A stretch of DNA of 64,000 bases from Ephydatia muelleri. Its lineage: Eukaryota; Porifera; Demospongiae; Spongillida; Spongillidae. Location: contig JABACO010000003.1 of the NCBI GenBank assembly GCA_013339895.1, forward strand, positions 1,973,860 through 2,037,859. The letters run 5' to 3'. A program made the position numbers and the translations under genes. The notes beneath the pieces were generated by a model. It did not search any database. It had not been told where the DNA came from and saw nothing but the letters and a program-made list of their open reading frames with translations. This document shows, in pieces, positions 35,001 through 42,345 of this stretch; positions within the stretch are counted from its first letter, which is position 1; the number at the start of each line of letters is the position of its first letter.

Positions 35001-36544
35001 TAGAATGATGGGTACAAGTACCAACACCACACATCCATAGAAAGTCTTCTTCTTTTAAACGCTTGGACCTTTTATTTGTTACCTATTGATAATATGTATA
35101 TGGTTATAAATAGAACACAAGACCTCAGTACGAATTTGTCCTTTGTTACACTTGATGTACAGTAGTACAACGATGGGTAGTGTGTTTATGTACTGTATCT
35201 GACATTGGTGGTACTCCCATGATGATATGCACTTATCATTACAGGATGGATGGACTGCACTGATGAAGGCTTCAGAGGCAGGGCAGGTGGAGGGTGTGAA
35301 GGTGCTATTGGACAGGGGTGCAGAGGTCAACATACAGGACAAGGTTAATTAAACCCACTTCTAATGTGCAAAATAAAAAAATGCCACCGATTGAATCACG
35401 TGATTAAAATGCTCCCCCCCATCTTATAATAACACACATACCATTCAATGGTCATTACATGTGTGTACTGGAATACTAGCTGAAAAACTTACAATTTCTG
35501 CACCTTGATTGCTCTTCTAACGAGACTCCAGAACCTTATAGAAAACTTGAGCTTCACCAAACCCCACAGCTGTTGAATAGGTGTCTCCTCCCACATTCAT
35601 TATTACCTCAATCTAGACCCCACTACCCACTACCCAGGCCCCCCCCCCTTCCCCCCCACCTACATGATGTGGATACACATTCAGTGCATGGCATAGTATG
35701 GGCACAAAATACAGTTGTATGGTAGTCTGCGGATGAGGCACAGCTCACCAGTGAGGCTTTATTGGATGGGTGTAGTTTGTTCTGTTGTTAAGTGTCTTAG
35801 TGTTCTTCTATCCTCTGGACAGTGTATTCATGAAGTGATGAGGCTTGTTGTATGTGGAGGGGTGGGATGATATGAGGTATATGACATCATAGGGCATGAG
35901 AGAGCACTGTATGTTCCTCGCAGTGTCTGTGTGTGTGTCTCACAGTGGAGACTTTGCCTCTTTTAAGTGTTAGTGAAATGTGTTGTTGAACTATAGGTGG
36001 TGTTGGTCCTTGTGTACTGTTCACTTTATGTACAATGAATAGTATGTTATTGTACTGTATCTGACATTGGTGGACCCCCCTTCATGATATGCACTTATCT
36101 TTACAGTGGAGAAAGACTGCACTGATGATAGCTTATGACCTTGGGCACATAGAATGTGTGAAAGTGCTTAGATTAATGAAGATTAATGTTTTTGTTCTTT
36201 GGTACTCTCAAACCCTGCATTGTAGCAACAACTCCATGCTCCAATCGTTGGATATGTGGTGTTGGTACTTGTACCCATCATTCTACTACCGCACACAGAG
36301 TGATTGATAGTACCAAAGGACAAAAACATTAATGAATAGAAGATTTGTGTTCTATTTATAGCCATACACATACCATGAAAGGAATCCAACATAAAGTCTG
36401 CAATTCTAATAGTTGTCTTTAAGATCACAATTGAAGGGCAAAACGATGAAAAATAACATTGAGTATGGAATTGTTGCTACAATGCAGGGTTTGAAAATAG
36501 TGGACTTCTGTGATGCTGGTGTACAGGTCAATGTTCGGAACGAG
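7919..36544 (+). CDS. ankyrin-repeat gene, one 33-residue repeat per exon, 34 intact exons
   Basis: Ankyrin repeats stack as helix-turn-helix units into a protein-binding solenoid. Here every recognisable exon is 99 nt, starts after ...CTTATCATTACAG (or CTTATCTTTACAG) and ends at GTGA donors. All introns are phase 0. Each exon gives one repeat of the form (D/W)G.TAL..A...G.VE.VK.LL..GA.VN.Q. By their donor-side introns the exons form classes: one N-cap exon, E x3, A x13, B x6, C x6, D x5, plus damaged copies at 19305 and 36107-36544. Order: N-cap; E-A three times; B-C-D; A-B-C-D; B-C-D(broken); A-B-C-D; A x7-B-C-D; A-B-C-D; broken B-C. Open frames and splice sites survive in 34 exons, which argues for selection or recent homogenisation. 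No initiator exon and no C-terminal domain (death, kinase, NACHT, SOCS) was found. Whether this is one gene or several cannot be told from DNA alone. Confidence 0.88.
8566..8664 (+). CDS. ankyrin exon 2 (class E)
   Basis: Starts WGCTALINASKTGK and ends GAKINMNHK; donor GTGAGTGG. It is the only class E exon with a Trp start. It opens the first 1.56-kb E-A unit, which lacks the hairpin MITE seen upstream of the other two E exons. Confidence 0.88.
9332..9430 (+). CDS. ankyrin exon 3 (class A)
   Basis: Starts DGRTALMKASEAGQ and ends GAEVNMQNK; donor GTGATTGG. Same protein sequence as exons 7 and 11. Confidence 0.9.
9928..10043. mobile_element. 116-bp fold-back MITE, copy 1
   Basis: Perfect 30-bp inverted ends, 9928-9957 and 10014-10043, beginning ACAGCAAAAACAGATTGATG. 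The inner parts (ATCAATAATAGGGCA and TGCCCTATCATCGAT) are also nearly complementary, so the whole folds into one hairpin. It lies in the intron before exon 4. The intron before exon 2 has no copy. Confidence 0.85.
10128..10226 (+). CDS. ankyrin exon 4 (class E)
   Basis: Starts DGWTALMKALWAGK and ends GAKINMNHK. Differs from exon 6 by one silent base (ACT/ACC). Confidence 0.9.
10895..10993 (+). CDS. ankyrin exon 5 (class A)
   Basis: Starts DGWTALSMASEAGQVEGVKV and ends GAEVNMQDK. The SM and EG variants are otherwise typical of class D, so a class A intron carries a D-like exon here, suggesting exon-sized conversion. Confidence 0.9.
11491..11606. mobile_element. 116-bp fold-back MITE, copy 2
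   Basis: Looks identical to the copy at 9928, exactly 1,563 bp downstream. It arose by duplication of the host unit and not by a second insertion. Confidence 0.85.
11691..11789 (+). CDS. ankyrin exon 6 (class E)
   Basis: Starts DGWTALMKALWAGK and ends GAKINMNHK. It lies 1,563 bp after exon 4, in a near-identical flank. Confidence 0.9.
12459..12557 (+). CDS. ankyrin exon 7 (class A)
   Basis: Starts DGRTALMKASEAGQ and ends GAEVNMQNK; the donor-side intron is shortened (GTGATTGTACAC). Last exon of the E-A triplication and first A of the A-B-C-D series. Confidence 0.9.
13041..13139 (+). CDS. ankyrin exon 8 (class B)
   Basis: Starts GGETALMIAYDSGD and ends GAQVNIQDT; donor GTGAGTTTGAG. The acceptor side reads CCCCTTCATGATATTCAC, the class B variant. 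Class B repeats share AKMLVDKG in the second helix. Confidence 0.9.
13721..13819 (+). CDS. ankyrin exon 9 (class C)
   Basis: Starts DGWTALVNASKAGQ and ends GVQVNVQNE; donor GTGAGTGCAG. Class C has LLLNAGVQV in place of LLDRGAEV. The intron that follows holds the 14190-16345 gypsy fossil. Confidence 0.9.
14190..16345 (-). mobile_element. Ty3/gypsy LTR-retrotransposon fossil inside an ankyrin intron
   Basis: The element starts TG (14190) and ends CA (16345). It is flanked by the 5-bp target duplication GATTC (14185-14189 and 16346-16350), which matches the uninterrupted intron copies elsewhere in the array. It lies on the minus strand. Parts seen are RNase H, the HHCC zinc-binding domain of integrase, part of the integrase core and the integrase tail. 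An LTR of about 140 bp is at the left end and a partial matching LTR sequence is at the right. Gag, protease and the main RT part were not seen. It is broken, with several breaks. It inserted after this intron type had arisen, since sister introns lack it. Confidence 0.85.
16689..16787 (+). CDS. ankyrin exon 10 (class D)
   Basis: Starts NGLTALSMASEAGQVEGVKL and ends GAEVNMQDK; donor GTGAATTAAAC. A retained class D intron would stop translation after two extra residues. Confidence 0.88.
17562..17660 (+). CDS. ankyrin exon 11 (class A)
   Basis: Starts DGRTALMKASEAGQ and ends GAEVNMQNK. Just upstream (about 17460-17478) is a short stub of the hairpin MITE found at 9928 and 11491. Confidence 0.9.
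18152..18250 (+). CDS. ankyrin exon 12 (class B)
   Basis: Starts WGKTVLMMAYDRGH and ends GAQVNIQDT. The next intron is only 261 bp because much of the usual B-C intron is absent. Confidence 0.9.
18512..18610 (+). CDS. ankyrin exon 13 (class C)
   Basis: Starts WGWTALVNASEAGQ and ends GVQVNLQNE. Confidence 0.9.
19305..19387 (+). pseudogene. damaged ankyrin exon (class D)
   Basis: About 16 bp are missing across the acceptor and the first codons: TTATCTTTACA runs straight into TGAGTATGGCTTCAG. What remains is 83 nt, out of step with the 99-nt rule. The downstream part ends normally at AACATGCAGGACAAG before GTGAATTAAAC. It is probably skipped in splicing. Confidence 0.85.
20142..20240 (+). CDS. 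ankyrin exon 15 (class B)
   Basis: Starts GGETALMIAYDSGH and ends GAHVKIQDT. The change of the usual VN to VK and LVDKG to LVNKG make this the most diverged intact class B copy. No class A exon precedes it; the A exon of this cassette is absent. Confidence 0.88.
20823..20921 (+). CDS. ankyrin exon 16 (class C)
   Basis: Starts WGWTTLVNASKAGQVEHVKL and ends GVQVNVQNE. Confidence 0.9.
21618..21716 (+). CDS. ankyrin exon 17 (class D)
   Basis: Starts DGWTALMKASEAGQVEGVKV and ends GAEVNIQDK. Confidence 0.9.
22457..22555 (+). CDS. ankyrin exon 18 (class A)
   Basis: Starts WGWTALMKASVAGQ and ends GAEVNMQDE. The Trp start and VA pair are shared with class C exon 20 1.26 kb downstream, another hint of exon-level exchange. 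Confidence 0.9.
23043..23141 (+). CDS. ankyrin exon 19 (class B)
   Basis: Starts WGKTALMMAYYRGH, has LVDMG, and ends GAQVNIQET. Confidence 0.9.
23717..23815 (+). CDS. ankyrin exon 20 (class C)
   Basis: Starts WGWTALMKASVAGQVERVKV, has LLHGG, and ends GVQVNVQNE. Confidence 0.9.
24513..24611 (+). CDS. ankyrin exon 21 (class D)
   Basis: Starts DGQTALMKASVAGQVEGVKV and ends GAEVSMQDK. The usual Asn of VN is Ser, as in exon 31. Confidence 0.9.
25362..25460 (+). CDS. ankyrin exon 22 (class A, tandem copy 1 of 7)
   Basis: Starts DGQTALMKASEAGQ and ends GAEVNMQNK. Exon and flanks look identical to copy 2, 579 bp on. Confidence 0.9.
25941..26039 (+). CDS. ankyrin exon 23 (class A, tandem copy 2 of 7)
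   Basis: Same protein as exon 22, including the rare GGAGCAGAG codon choice for GAE. Confidence 0.9.
26521..26619 (+). CDS. ankyrin exon 24 (class A, tandem copy 3 of 7)
   Basis: Starts DGQTALMKALEAGQ and ends GAEVNMQDK. Confidence 0.9.
27091..27189 (+). CDS. ankyrin exon 25 (class A, tandem copy 4 of 7)
   Basis: Starts DGQTALMKALEAGQ and ends GAEVNLQDK. About 10 bp are missing in the upstream intron (GGTATTGTGACATTGG), giving a 570-bp spacing. Confidence 0.9.
27670..27768 (+). CDS. ankyrin exon 26 (class A, tandem copy 5 of 7)
   Basis: Starts DGQTALMKALEAGQ and ends GAEVNMQDK. The acceptor is CATTGCAG instead of CATTACAG. Confidence 0.9.
28249..28347 (+). CDS. ankyrin exon 27 (class A, tandem copy 6 of 7)
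   Basis: Starts NVQTALMKASEAGQ and ends GAEVNMQDK. The conserved Gly at position 2 of the turn is Val here, a change likely to affect the hairpin. Confidence 0.88.
28820..28918 (+). CDS. ankyrin exon 28 (class A, tandem copy 7 of 7)
   Basis: Starts DGQTALMKASEAGQ and ends GAEVNMQDK. The downstream intron switches to the class B leader. Confidence 0.9.
29405..29503 (+). CDS. ankyrin exon 29 (class B)
   Basis: Starts WGKTTLMIAYDRGH and ends GAQVNIQDT. The acceptor is CTTATCTTACAG, one T shorter than usual. Confidence 0.9.
30082..30180 (+). CDS. ankyrin exon 30 (class C)
   Basis: Starts WGRTALMKASVAGQ and ends GAQVNVQNE. Confidence 0.9.
30885..30983 (+). CDS. ankyrin exon 31 (class D)
   Basis: Starts WGRTALMKASEAGQVEGVKV and ends GAEVSMQDK. 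Confidence 0.9.
31724..31822 (+). CDS. ankyrin exon 32 (class A)
   Basis: Starts DGWTALMIASTAGQ and ends GAEVNMQDE. Confidence 0.9.
32201..32299 (+). CDS. ankyrin exon 33 (class B)
   Basis: Starts WGKTTLMIAYDRGH and ends GAQVNIQDT; same protein as exon 29. The following intron carries the 1.6-kb TIR element. Confidence 0.9.
32569..34152. mobile_element. TIR element in an ankyrin intron, carrying a LINE
   Basis: The left end (32569-32620; TACAGTAGCAGTCAAATAAA, then ACATCACACATCGTCTTAGT) is the imperfect reverse complement of the right end (about 34100-34152). The B-C intron of sister cassettes is continuous across this point, so the insert is about 1.58 kb. TA at both edges would fit a Tc1/mariner-like target. 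No transposase frame was found in the ~0.8 kb that is not LINE, so it is probably non-autonomous. Confidence 0.7.
32688..33480 (-). mobile_element. 5'-truncated non-LTR retrotransposon (LINE), RT C-terminal part
   Basis: The minus-strand frame 33524-32742 contains the end of a LINE reverse transcriptase: DLGVHLSSDLKPHVH, the VRPILEYNSPIWSP block, then RVQRFFTRTI and a C-terminus with HMWNSLPQHIV. These blocks are typical of CR1/Jockey/L2-type ORF2 thumb and C-terminal regions. A 3' tail of ATT repeats (about 32689-32704) follows the stop. Endonuclease and RT palm are absent, so the copy is a typical dead-on-arrival insertion. It lies inside the TIR element and is younger than it. The exact clade is uncertain. 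Confidence 0.8.
34433..34531 (+). CDS. ankyrin exon 34 (class C)
   Basis: Starts WGWTALVWDSKAGQ and ends GVQVNVQNE. WDS replaces the usual NAS, losing the small Ala that packs between the helices, so this repeat may be under weaker constraint. Confidence 0.87.
35245..35343 (+). CDS. ankyrin exon 35 (class D), last intact exon
   Basis: Starts DGWTALMKASEAGQVEGVKV and ends GAEVNIQDK. The donor is GTTAATT instead of the class D GTGAATT, which should weaken it. Confidence 0.87.
36107..36544 (+). pseudogene. broken B and C ankyrin exons at the array edge
   Basis: At 36107 a class B exon begins normally (WRKTALMIAYDLGHIECVKV) but after about 63 nt runs into class D intron sequence. Only the last 32 nt of a class C exon remain at 36513-36544 (ending QVNVRNE) before a good GTGAGTGCAG donor. 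Between them lies an inverted piece of intron (36253-36512). Neither half can give a full repeat. Confidence 0.85.
36253..36512 (-). repeat. inverted piece of class C/D intron
   Basis: Read on the minus strand this segment matches the intron found elsewhere in forward orientation, for example 34780-35030: ACAGAAGTCCACTATTT, ATTGTAGCAACAATTCC, GGTATGTGTATGGC, TTTGTCCTTTGGTAC. The forward version of part of it also occurs immediately to the left (36184-36252). A local inversion with partial duplication has destroyed the B and C exons here. Confidence 0.85.
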
Positions 36545-38520
36545 GTGAGTGCAGTGTTATTTAATTAAACTACAAGCAACGAATGTATACTTGGGGAGAT
36601 GCACACAAACTTTACAACCGATGTGCAAAAGTATAAATTCAAACAACTTAATCACATGTGGCTATAATCACCAATCTTATTTTAATACACGTACCTTTGA
36701 AGTGGTCATTAGCTACATATGTGTATCGTAATACTAGCTGAATGCATGTTAATTATTACACCTTGGTTACACTTTAAACATCACAGAAGTCCACTATTTC
36801 CAAACCCTGCATTGTAGCAACAATTCCATACTCAAAGTTTTTTTTCTTCGTTTTGCGCTTCAATTGTGGTCGTAATGACAGCTTTTAGAATTGCAGACTT
36901 TATGTTGGGTTCCTTTCATACTATGTGTATGGCTATAAATAGAACACAAATCTTTTATGTATTAATGTTTTTGTCCTTTGGTACTCTCAATCACTCTGTG
37001 TACAGTAGTAGAATGATGGTACAAGTACCAACACCATACATTCATAGAAAGTCTTCTTCTTTTAAACGCTCAAACCTTACATTGGTTACCTTTTGATTGT
37101 ATGTTTATGGCTATAAATAGAACACAAGACCTTAGTACGAATTTGTCCTTTGGTACACTTGATGTACAGAAGTACAACGATTGGTTTATGTACTATATCT
37201 GACATTGGTGATACCACTGTGTACATGCAATGCAGCATGTATCCAGAGTCCCCAGTAGTGAATGATGACTTTTGCACAAAAACTCTGTTTAGTGCATGCA
37301 TGTATTGTGATTTAATTTCTTTTACAAATAAGGAAAGTATACTTCGGGTGATCACACAAGCTTGAACCAATGTGCAGAATGATAAATGCCACCAACCTCA
37401 TCACATGTTGCTAAATGCCCCATAATACAATGTATAATGATACACGTACCATTCAAGTGGGCATTATATGTGTGTAGCGGAATACGAGCTGATGAAAAAC
37501 GTACATTCTGTGAGCCTTGGTTGCACTTCAGACAAGACTCCAGAACCTGAGTTGATTTTCAAGGGTGTAAGACGTCCTGGTGTTTGAGGGAGCACTGTAG
37601 TGTGTATGGCTATAAATAGAACACAAATCTTTTATTTATCATATGTTGCACAATAGGATAAATGCACACAACTTAATCACATGTGGCTAAAATCTCCCAT
37701 CTTGTTTTAATACATGAAGCTTTCATTTAAGTTGTCATTTATTATACAGGTGTCCAGAAATGAATATGACATGTTTGAATGGAAATAACTTTTGATAGGA
37801 TATAGATAAAAATCTGTTATTTTAGAAACTAAGATTGTGGGTTTGGTCGAATTGGTTAACATTATTTCAATTACAGATTATTAACAGAGCTGATTAAATT
37901 TAATAAGAATAATCACTTTTAAAGTTGAGCCTGTTTACTCATGTATAATATTGAAAAACTTTGACGTAATTTTAACGCAGCGAAAAAGTGAAAAGAAAGT
38001 AAAATTATTACGTACTGTTCCTTAAATGCACGCGTACAAATTGAGCCATGTTAGTTACCGTCCCGTTCCCAAACCCATCTACCGCTTTTGGAGCCCCACC
38101 TGCATGAGATGAGATCACGTGGTGCCGAGCCCAATCTCCACCGCAAATACATGGAATTGCCCTACCTTCTCCTTGCTTGCTATCACGCGTTTCATTAATT
38201 TTCGTCAGTCTGGGTGTCTAGATCGAGATTTCGCTGGTAGAGTGTGTGGCACTTTGATTTCGATCGCAGAGAACGGAACCCTGCACACTTACATGTTGCT
38301 CCCTTTCGAAGCTCATCACACACTATCTGTACCTGATAAGATAGCTGTGCGTGGCAAACTACAATTGTATGGTGGTCTGGGGATGAGGCACAGCACACCA
38401 ATAAGGCTATGTGTAGTTAGTTCTGTTGTTGAATTGTGTGGTGACTCTTAGTGTTTTTCTATCCTGTGGACACAATAGAGTGATAAGAAACCCTGTTTAG
38501 TGCATGCATGTAATGTTATT
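36545..38520 (+). repeat. decayed continuation of the ankyrin array, no exons
   Basis: Recognisable intron pieces continue: class C type 36545-36900, class D type to 37190, class E/A type 37207-37320, class C type about 37600-37760, and an A-type leader at 38345-38520 (GGTCTGGGGATGAGGCACAG). The acceptor-side segment near 37200 jumps directly into donor-side intron, so an exon has been lost cleanly. About 37760-38100 is AT-rich and I see nothing in it. Confidence 0.75.
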
Positions 38521-38690
38521 TAATTGCCCCACCTTCTCCCTGCTTGCTATCACACGTTTCATTAATTTTCGTCTGTCTGGGTGTCTAGATCGAGATTTCG
38601 CTGACAGCGTGTGTGGCACCATAGATACTATGGTGGGACTTTGATTTGGATCGCAGAGAACGGAACCCTGCACACTTACATCTCACGGCA
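38156..38690 (+). repeat. ~150-bp direct duplication
   Basis: The stretch from CCTTCTCC.TGCTTGCTATCA through GTCTAGATCGAGATTTCGCT to GCAGAGAACGGAACCCTGCA occurs at about 38160-38300 and again at about 38528-38685. The second copy has a short insertion (about 38618-38637). Confidence 0.8.
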
Positions 38691-39060
38691 TCTCACTTAG
38701 CGTACATTCATGCACTCTAGTCTAGCCGTACTGTGCAATACGACCGATTACATGTACAGCAATGAATGCAGAATAGGATGCGCGCCAAACAGCACAACAG
38801 CGGAAACACCGCGCGAAGTTTTAGGTGATCGCTCTCATTACATTATACGTGCCATGCAGTGCTAGTGCAAATGTACACGCGCAAACACACGCTCATCATC
38901 GCTATAAGTACATGAAACACAACAAAATAACGATAGGTTGTACATATCAATCGAGCGGTTAGATGGCCCACACTAGGTTATAGCATTAGAAGAATTAAAT
39001 TGTAAATTTTGTCACTTTGAGTTTGAGCTCTGTTGGAGCTAACGCACTGGCCAACTCGAT
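38691..39060. other. no recognisable feature
   Basis: Unique-looking, moderately AT-rich sequence. I see no exon, repeat or RNA gene. Confidence 0.4.
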
Positions 39061-39329
39061 TGCAATTAGCGATCGATAGTTACATGCTGGGATGGTTGAT
39101 CTAGACCTGACTGGGTCCGAAACTGTTGCATGATGATTGTCTATAATATTGTGTTTGAAGAGCTTGATTAAGTACATGTAGTTGCTAAGGACCCTTTTTG
39201 AGCCAGTAGTACATCACTTGATCAGTGGTTGTTCTACTCCATGCATTTCCTGTATGGTGATTTCATCTTGGTGTAGCTCTGTGGCCATTGTACAATAGGA
39301 AGAAATGAGTCTCTGTGTGGGTATGTGTA

Positions 39330-39384
<55 letters not shown>

Positions 39385-40587
39385 CTTTTAAATATTGTGT
39401 GGTAACAATCCACTCCTCCATTCAAAGGGTTCAACTATTCCTCTTACAGATGGAATTCCCTATTTTGACCCCACTCTACCCCCATTGCCATGCACAGTAG
39501 ATGAGTGTCCATGTGTTTCTTTCTCTGTATGTGTGTGTGTGTCTGTGTGAGTGTGCATGTATGTATCACACCCACAGAAACACCTGTGCAGACACATACT
39601 CACACAAATACACTCACAGGCACACATACACACAGACACACACAGAGAGACACACTGACATGCACACAGAAAGACACACAGGGAAAAATCCATGTGTCTG
39701 CACATGTGTTTCTCTGTGTGTGTCTGCGTTTGTGTGTCTGTGTGTCTTTGGGACAGTTTTTGTGTGTGTCTGTGTGTGTGACATGTGTTTCTGTGTGTTG
39801 TCTTTGGGTTCTATTTCTGTCTGTGTGAGTTTGTGTGGGTCTGCGTATTATCTTTGTGTTCTATATACAGTATGTCTGTATGAGTTGTGTGGGACTGTGT
39901 GTTGATTTCAGTGTGTGTGTGTGCATTTGCATGCTTTCTGTATGTGTGCTACCCTGTGCATGTGTGTATTAACTTGTGTGTGATAAACATCCACACTACG
40001 ATCCAAAGCTCGACCATTCCTCTATGCAATTCAATAGTTGACTCCACTCTATTGCCATGCACACTAGATGAGTGCCCATGTGTTTCTTTCTGTGTTTCTT
40101 TGTGTCTATGTGCATGTCTCTGTGTGTGCATTTGCATGCTCTGGGAATGTGTATGTGTGTGATAAAAATTCACCCTATGATTCAAAGGTCTCCCCACTGC
40201 ACTATGCAATTCCCTAGTTTGACCGCACCCTATTAATTATTGCCATGCACACTAGATGAGTGTCCACGTACGTGTTTCTTTTAGTTTTCCTTTCTGTGTG
40301 AGACTGGAGAGTTGCATAGAGAAATAGTAAAGTCTTGTTGTAGCGTTGAGTTAGTATTGAAAGATTTTTACCCCACACAGTATTGAACGTACAGAAAGCT
40401 GCATACAGATGCACACACACACACACACCCAGAGAGAGATAAGTACTTGCAACACTATTCATCAATCAGGTGTTCATGGAAACGGATGGACCTTTGGATC
40501 CTAGAGTGGATTTTTGCCACACATAGGTTCCTACAGGGTATAACACGCAGGGTAACACACATCCAGAAAGCATGCCACAACACAGTA

Positions 40588-40646
<59 letters not shown>

Positions 40647-41265
40647 CACACAGATACAGACTCAGACACATATGCACAGATGCATATAGAAAGAAACATG
40701 TGGACACTGATCTATAATGGATGGGTAGAGTGAGGTCAAACTAGGGAATTGCATAGCAGTCGTAGAGTGGATTTGTACACATGCATAGGGACACACACAG
40801 ACACACACCAACATGCACACAGACACACACACACAAATACGGCCACACGGATTGTTACACAGACACACACACACATGGTCAAACACAGAAAGAAACACAT
40901 GGACACTCACTATCAAGTGTACATGGCAATGGATGGGTAGAGTGGGGAGTGGACACACACACAGAAATACACATAACCACACAAACAGAGACTCTTTTGT
41001 TCCCACTTTACAATGGCCACAGAGCAACACCAAGATGAAAGCCACCATATGGGACATGCACGGAATAGGACAGATTTTGTATTAACCAACTAATGTACTG
41101 GCTCAAATAGGGTCTTTAGTACATGTAGCTATGTACATGTACTTATCAAGCTCTTAACCACAACTAGCTGCTATTTTAGACACACATCCATACAACGTTT
41201 TAGATGGCAGTTACCTGTAGGTCTAGATCGACCATCAACACATGGCATCAGCATCTGTTGTAATT
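39060..41265. mobile_element. TG/CA-rich element with long inverted ends, copy 1
   Basis: The left end (about 39088-39340) and right end (about 40960-41242) are inverted copies over roughly 250 bp. Shared phrases include GATCTAGACC, AAGAGCTTGAT, GACCC..TTTGAGCCAGTA, TTTCATCTTGGTGT and GCTCTGTGGCCATTGTA. The inside is a patchwork of TG repeats (left half), CA repeats (right half) and a unit with GCCATGCACA.TAGATGAGTG that appears in both orientations. It has no real coding content: the Cys/Val or Thr/His ORFs are dinucleotide artefacts. It looks like a non-autonomous foldback element; its family is unknown. Confidence 0.7.
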
Positions 41266-41324
41266 TAGCAAAAGCCCTCCAATTCCATGTCCCATGTTTC
41301 AGTCGTCTTGATCATGGTGTCAAC

Positions 41325-41478
41325 CTATTTTAAGATTTGCATACATATTAAATTATTTGCCACAGTACAGTGATTCATACATGTACATGTAAATGTCCAT
41401 GTGTTTCTGTGTGTGTTTCATGTGTGAGGGTATATGAGTGTATGTGTATGTGGGGTGTGCATGAGGTTTGTGAGTATG

Positions 41479-41533
<55 letters not shown>

Positions 41534-42345
41534 TGTGTTTGGGTGTATGAGATTATGGTTATGTTAAGGCCACCCTCCCTTAGGTGATTTGTGTTACATG
41601 TAACTAAACTTAGTAGTTAATTGAAATTCATTGTGTGGTGGTTTCAGTGCACAGAAACTTTATAGGCCTTTAAAGCTAGCTAGCTAGCTAGCTGGGTATA
41701 CGTTTTTTTTTTTTTGCATGTATTGTATGGTGTGCTTCTCATACACCTGTCCACAAACGCATAGAGGAATGGTCAAGACCTTTGGATTGTAGAGTGGTTT
41801 TTTTACCACACACATGTTGATCAGGTTAATACACACATACACAGGGAAACACACATACAGAAAGCATGCGAATGCTCTCACACAGACATATACACAAAGA
41901 TAACACACACACGACACACACACAGACACATGCACAAAGACAACACACACACAGACACACACAGAGACTACACACAGACACACATACAACACACACACAG
42001 AAGGATGCACTGAAATAGACATGCGGTCACTCATGTAGTGCGCATGGCAATGGGGTAGAGTGGGTTCAAAATAGGGAATTACATAATAGTTGAATGGTGA
42101 ATGTTGAGGAGACCTTTGAATAGTACAGTGGATTGTTACCACACTCAGTTTAGTACACACACACACACACACACACACACAACCACACTAACAGAGACTC
42201 ATTGCTTCCCACTGTACAATGGCCACAGAACTACACCAAGATGAAAACCACCACATTGGACATGCATGGAATAGGACATCTTTTGCTAACCTTTGATTAA
42301 CCAAGTGATGTACTACTGACTCATAAAGGGTCTTTAGCAGCTACA
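41325..42345. mobile_element. TG/CA-rich element, copy 2 (related to copy 3 in inverse order)
   Basis: The left part, 41325-41710, holds a pure GT tract (about 41481-41540), GTGTATGAGATTATGGTTATG and GCTAGCTAGCTAGCTAGCTG. It matches 56650-56960 in reverse orientation. The right part, 41980-42345, repeats the right end of copy 1: ACAGAGACTCATTGCTTCCC, CTACACCAAGATGAAAACCA, AAAGGGTCTTTAGCAG. Confidence 0.65.

Larger units (their letters stand above)
12459..37250 (+). repeat. higher-order A-B-C-D exon cassettes, seven rounds
   Basis: Rounds: A12459-B13041-C13721-D16689; A17562-B18152-C18512-D19305(broken); B20142-C20823-D21618; A22457-B23043-C23717-D24513; A25362 to A28820 (seven)-B29405-C30082-D30885; A31724-B32201-C34433-D35245; B36107-C36513 (broken), with the D exon missing near 37200. 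Each class keeps its own donor-side intron: A GTGATTGG, B GTGAGTTTGAG, C GTGAGTGCAGTG, D GTGAATTAAAC. Confidence 0.88.

Noticed and set aside
38119-38451. 110-codon ORF at the right edge of the array as a C-terminal domain of the ankyrin gene
   Set aside because: It spans a duplicated non-coding block and ankyrin intron sequence, with no acceptor in phase 0.
39315-42178. ORFs rich in Cys/Val or Thr/His (CVCVCV, HTHTHT), also at 57.0-57.8 kb
   Set aside because: They are translations of TG/CA dinucleotide repeats, with no domain and no splice structure.
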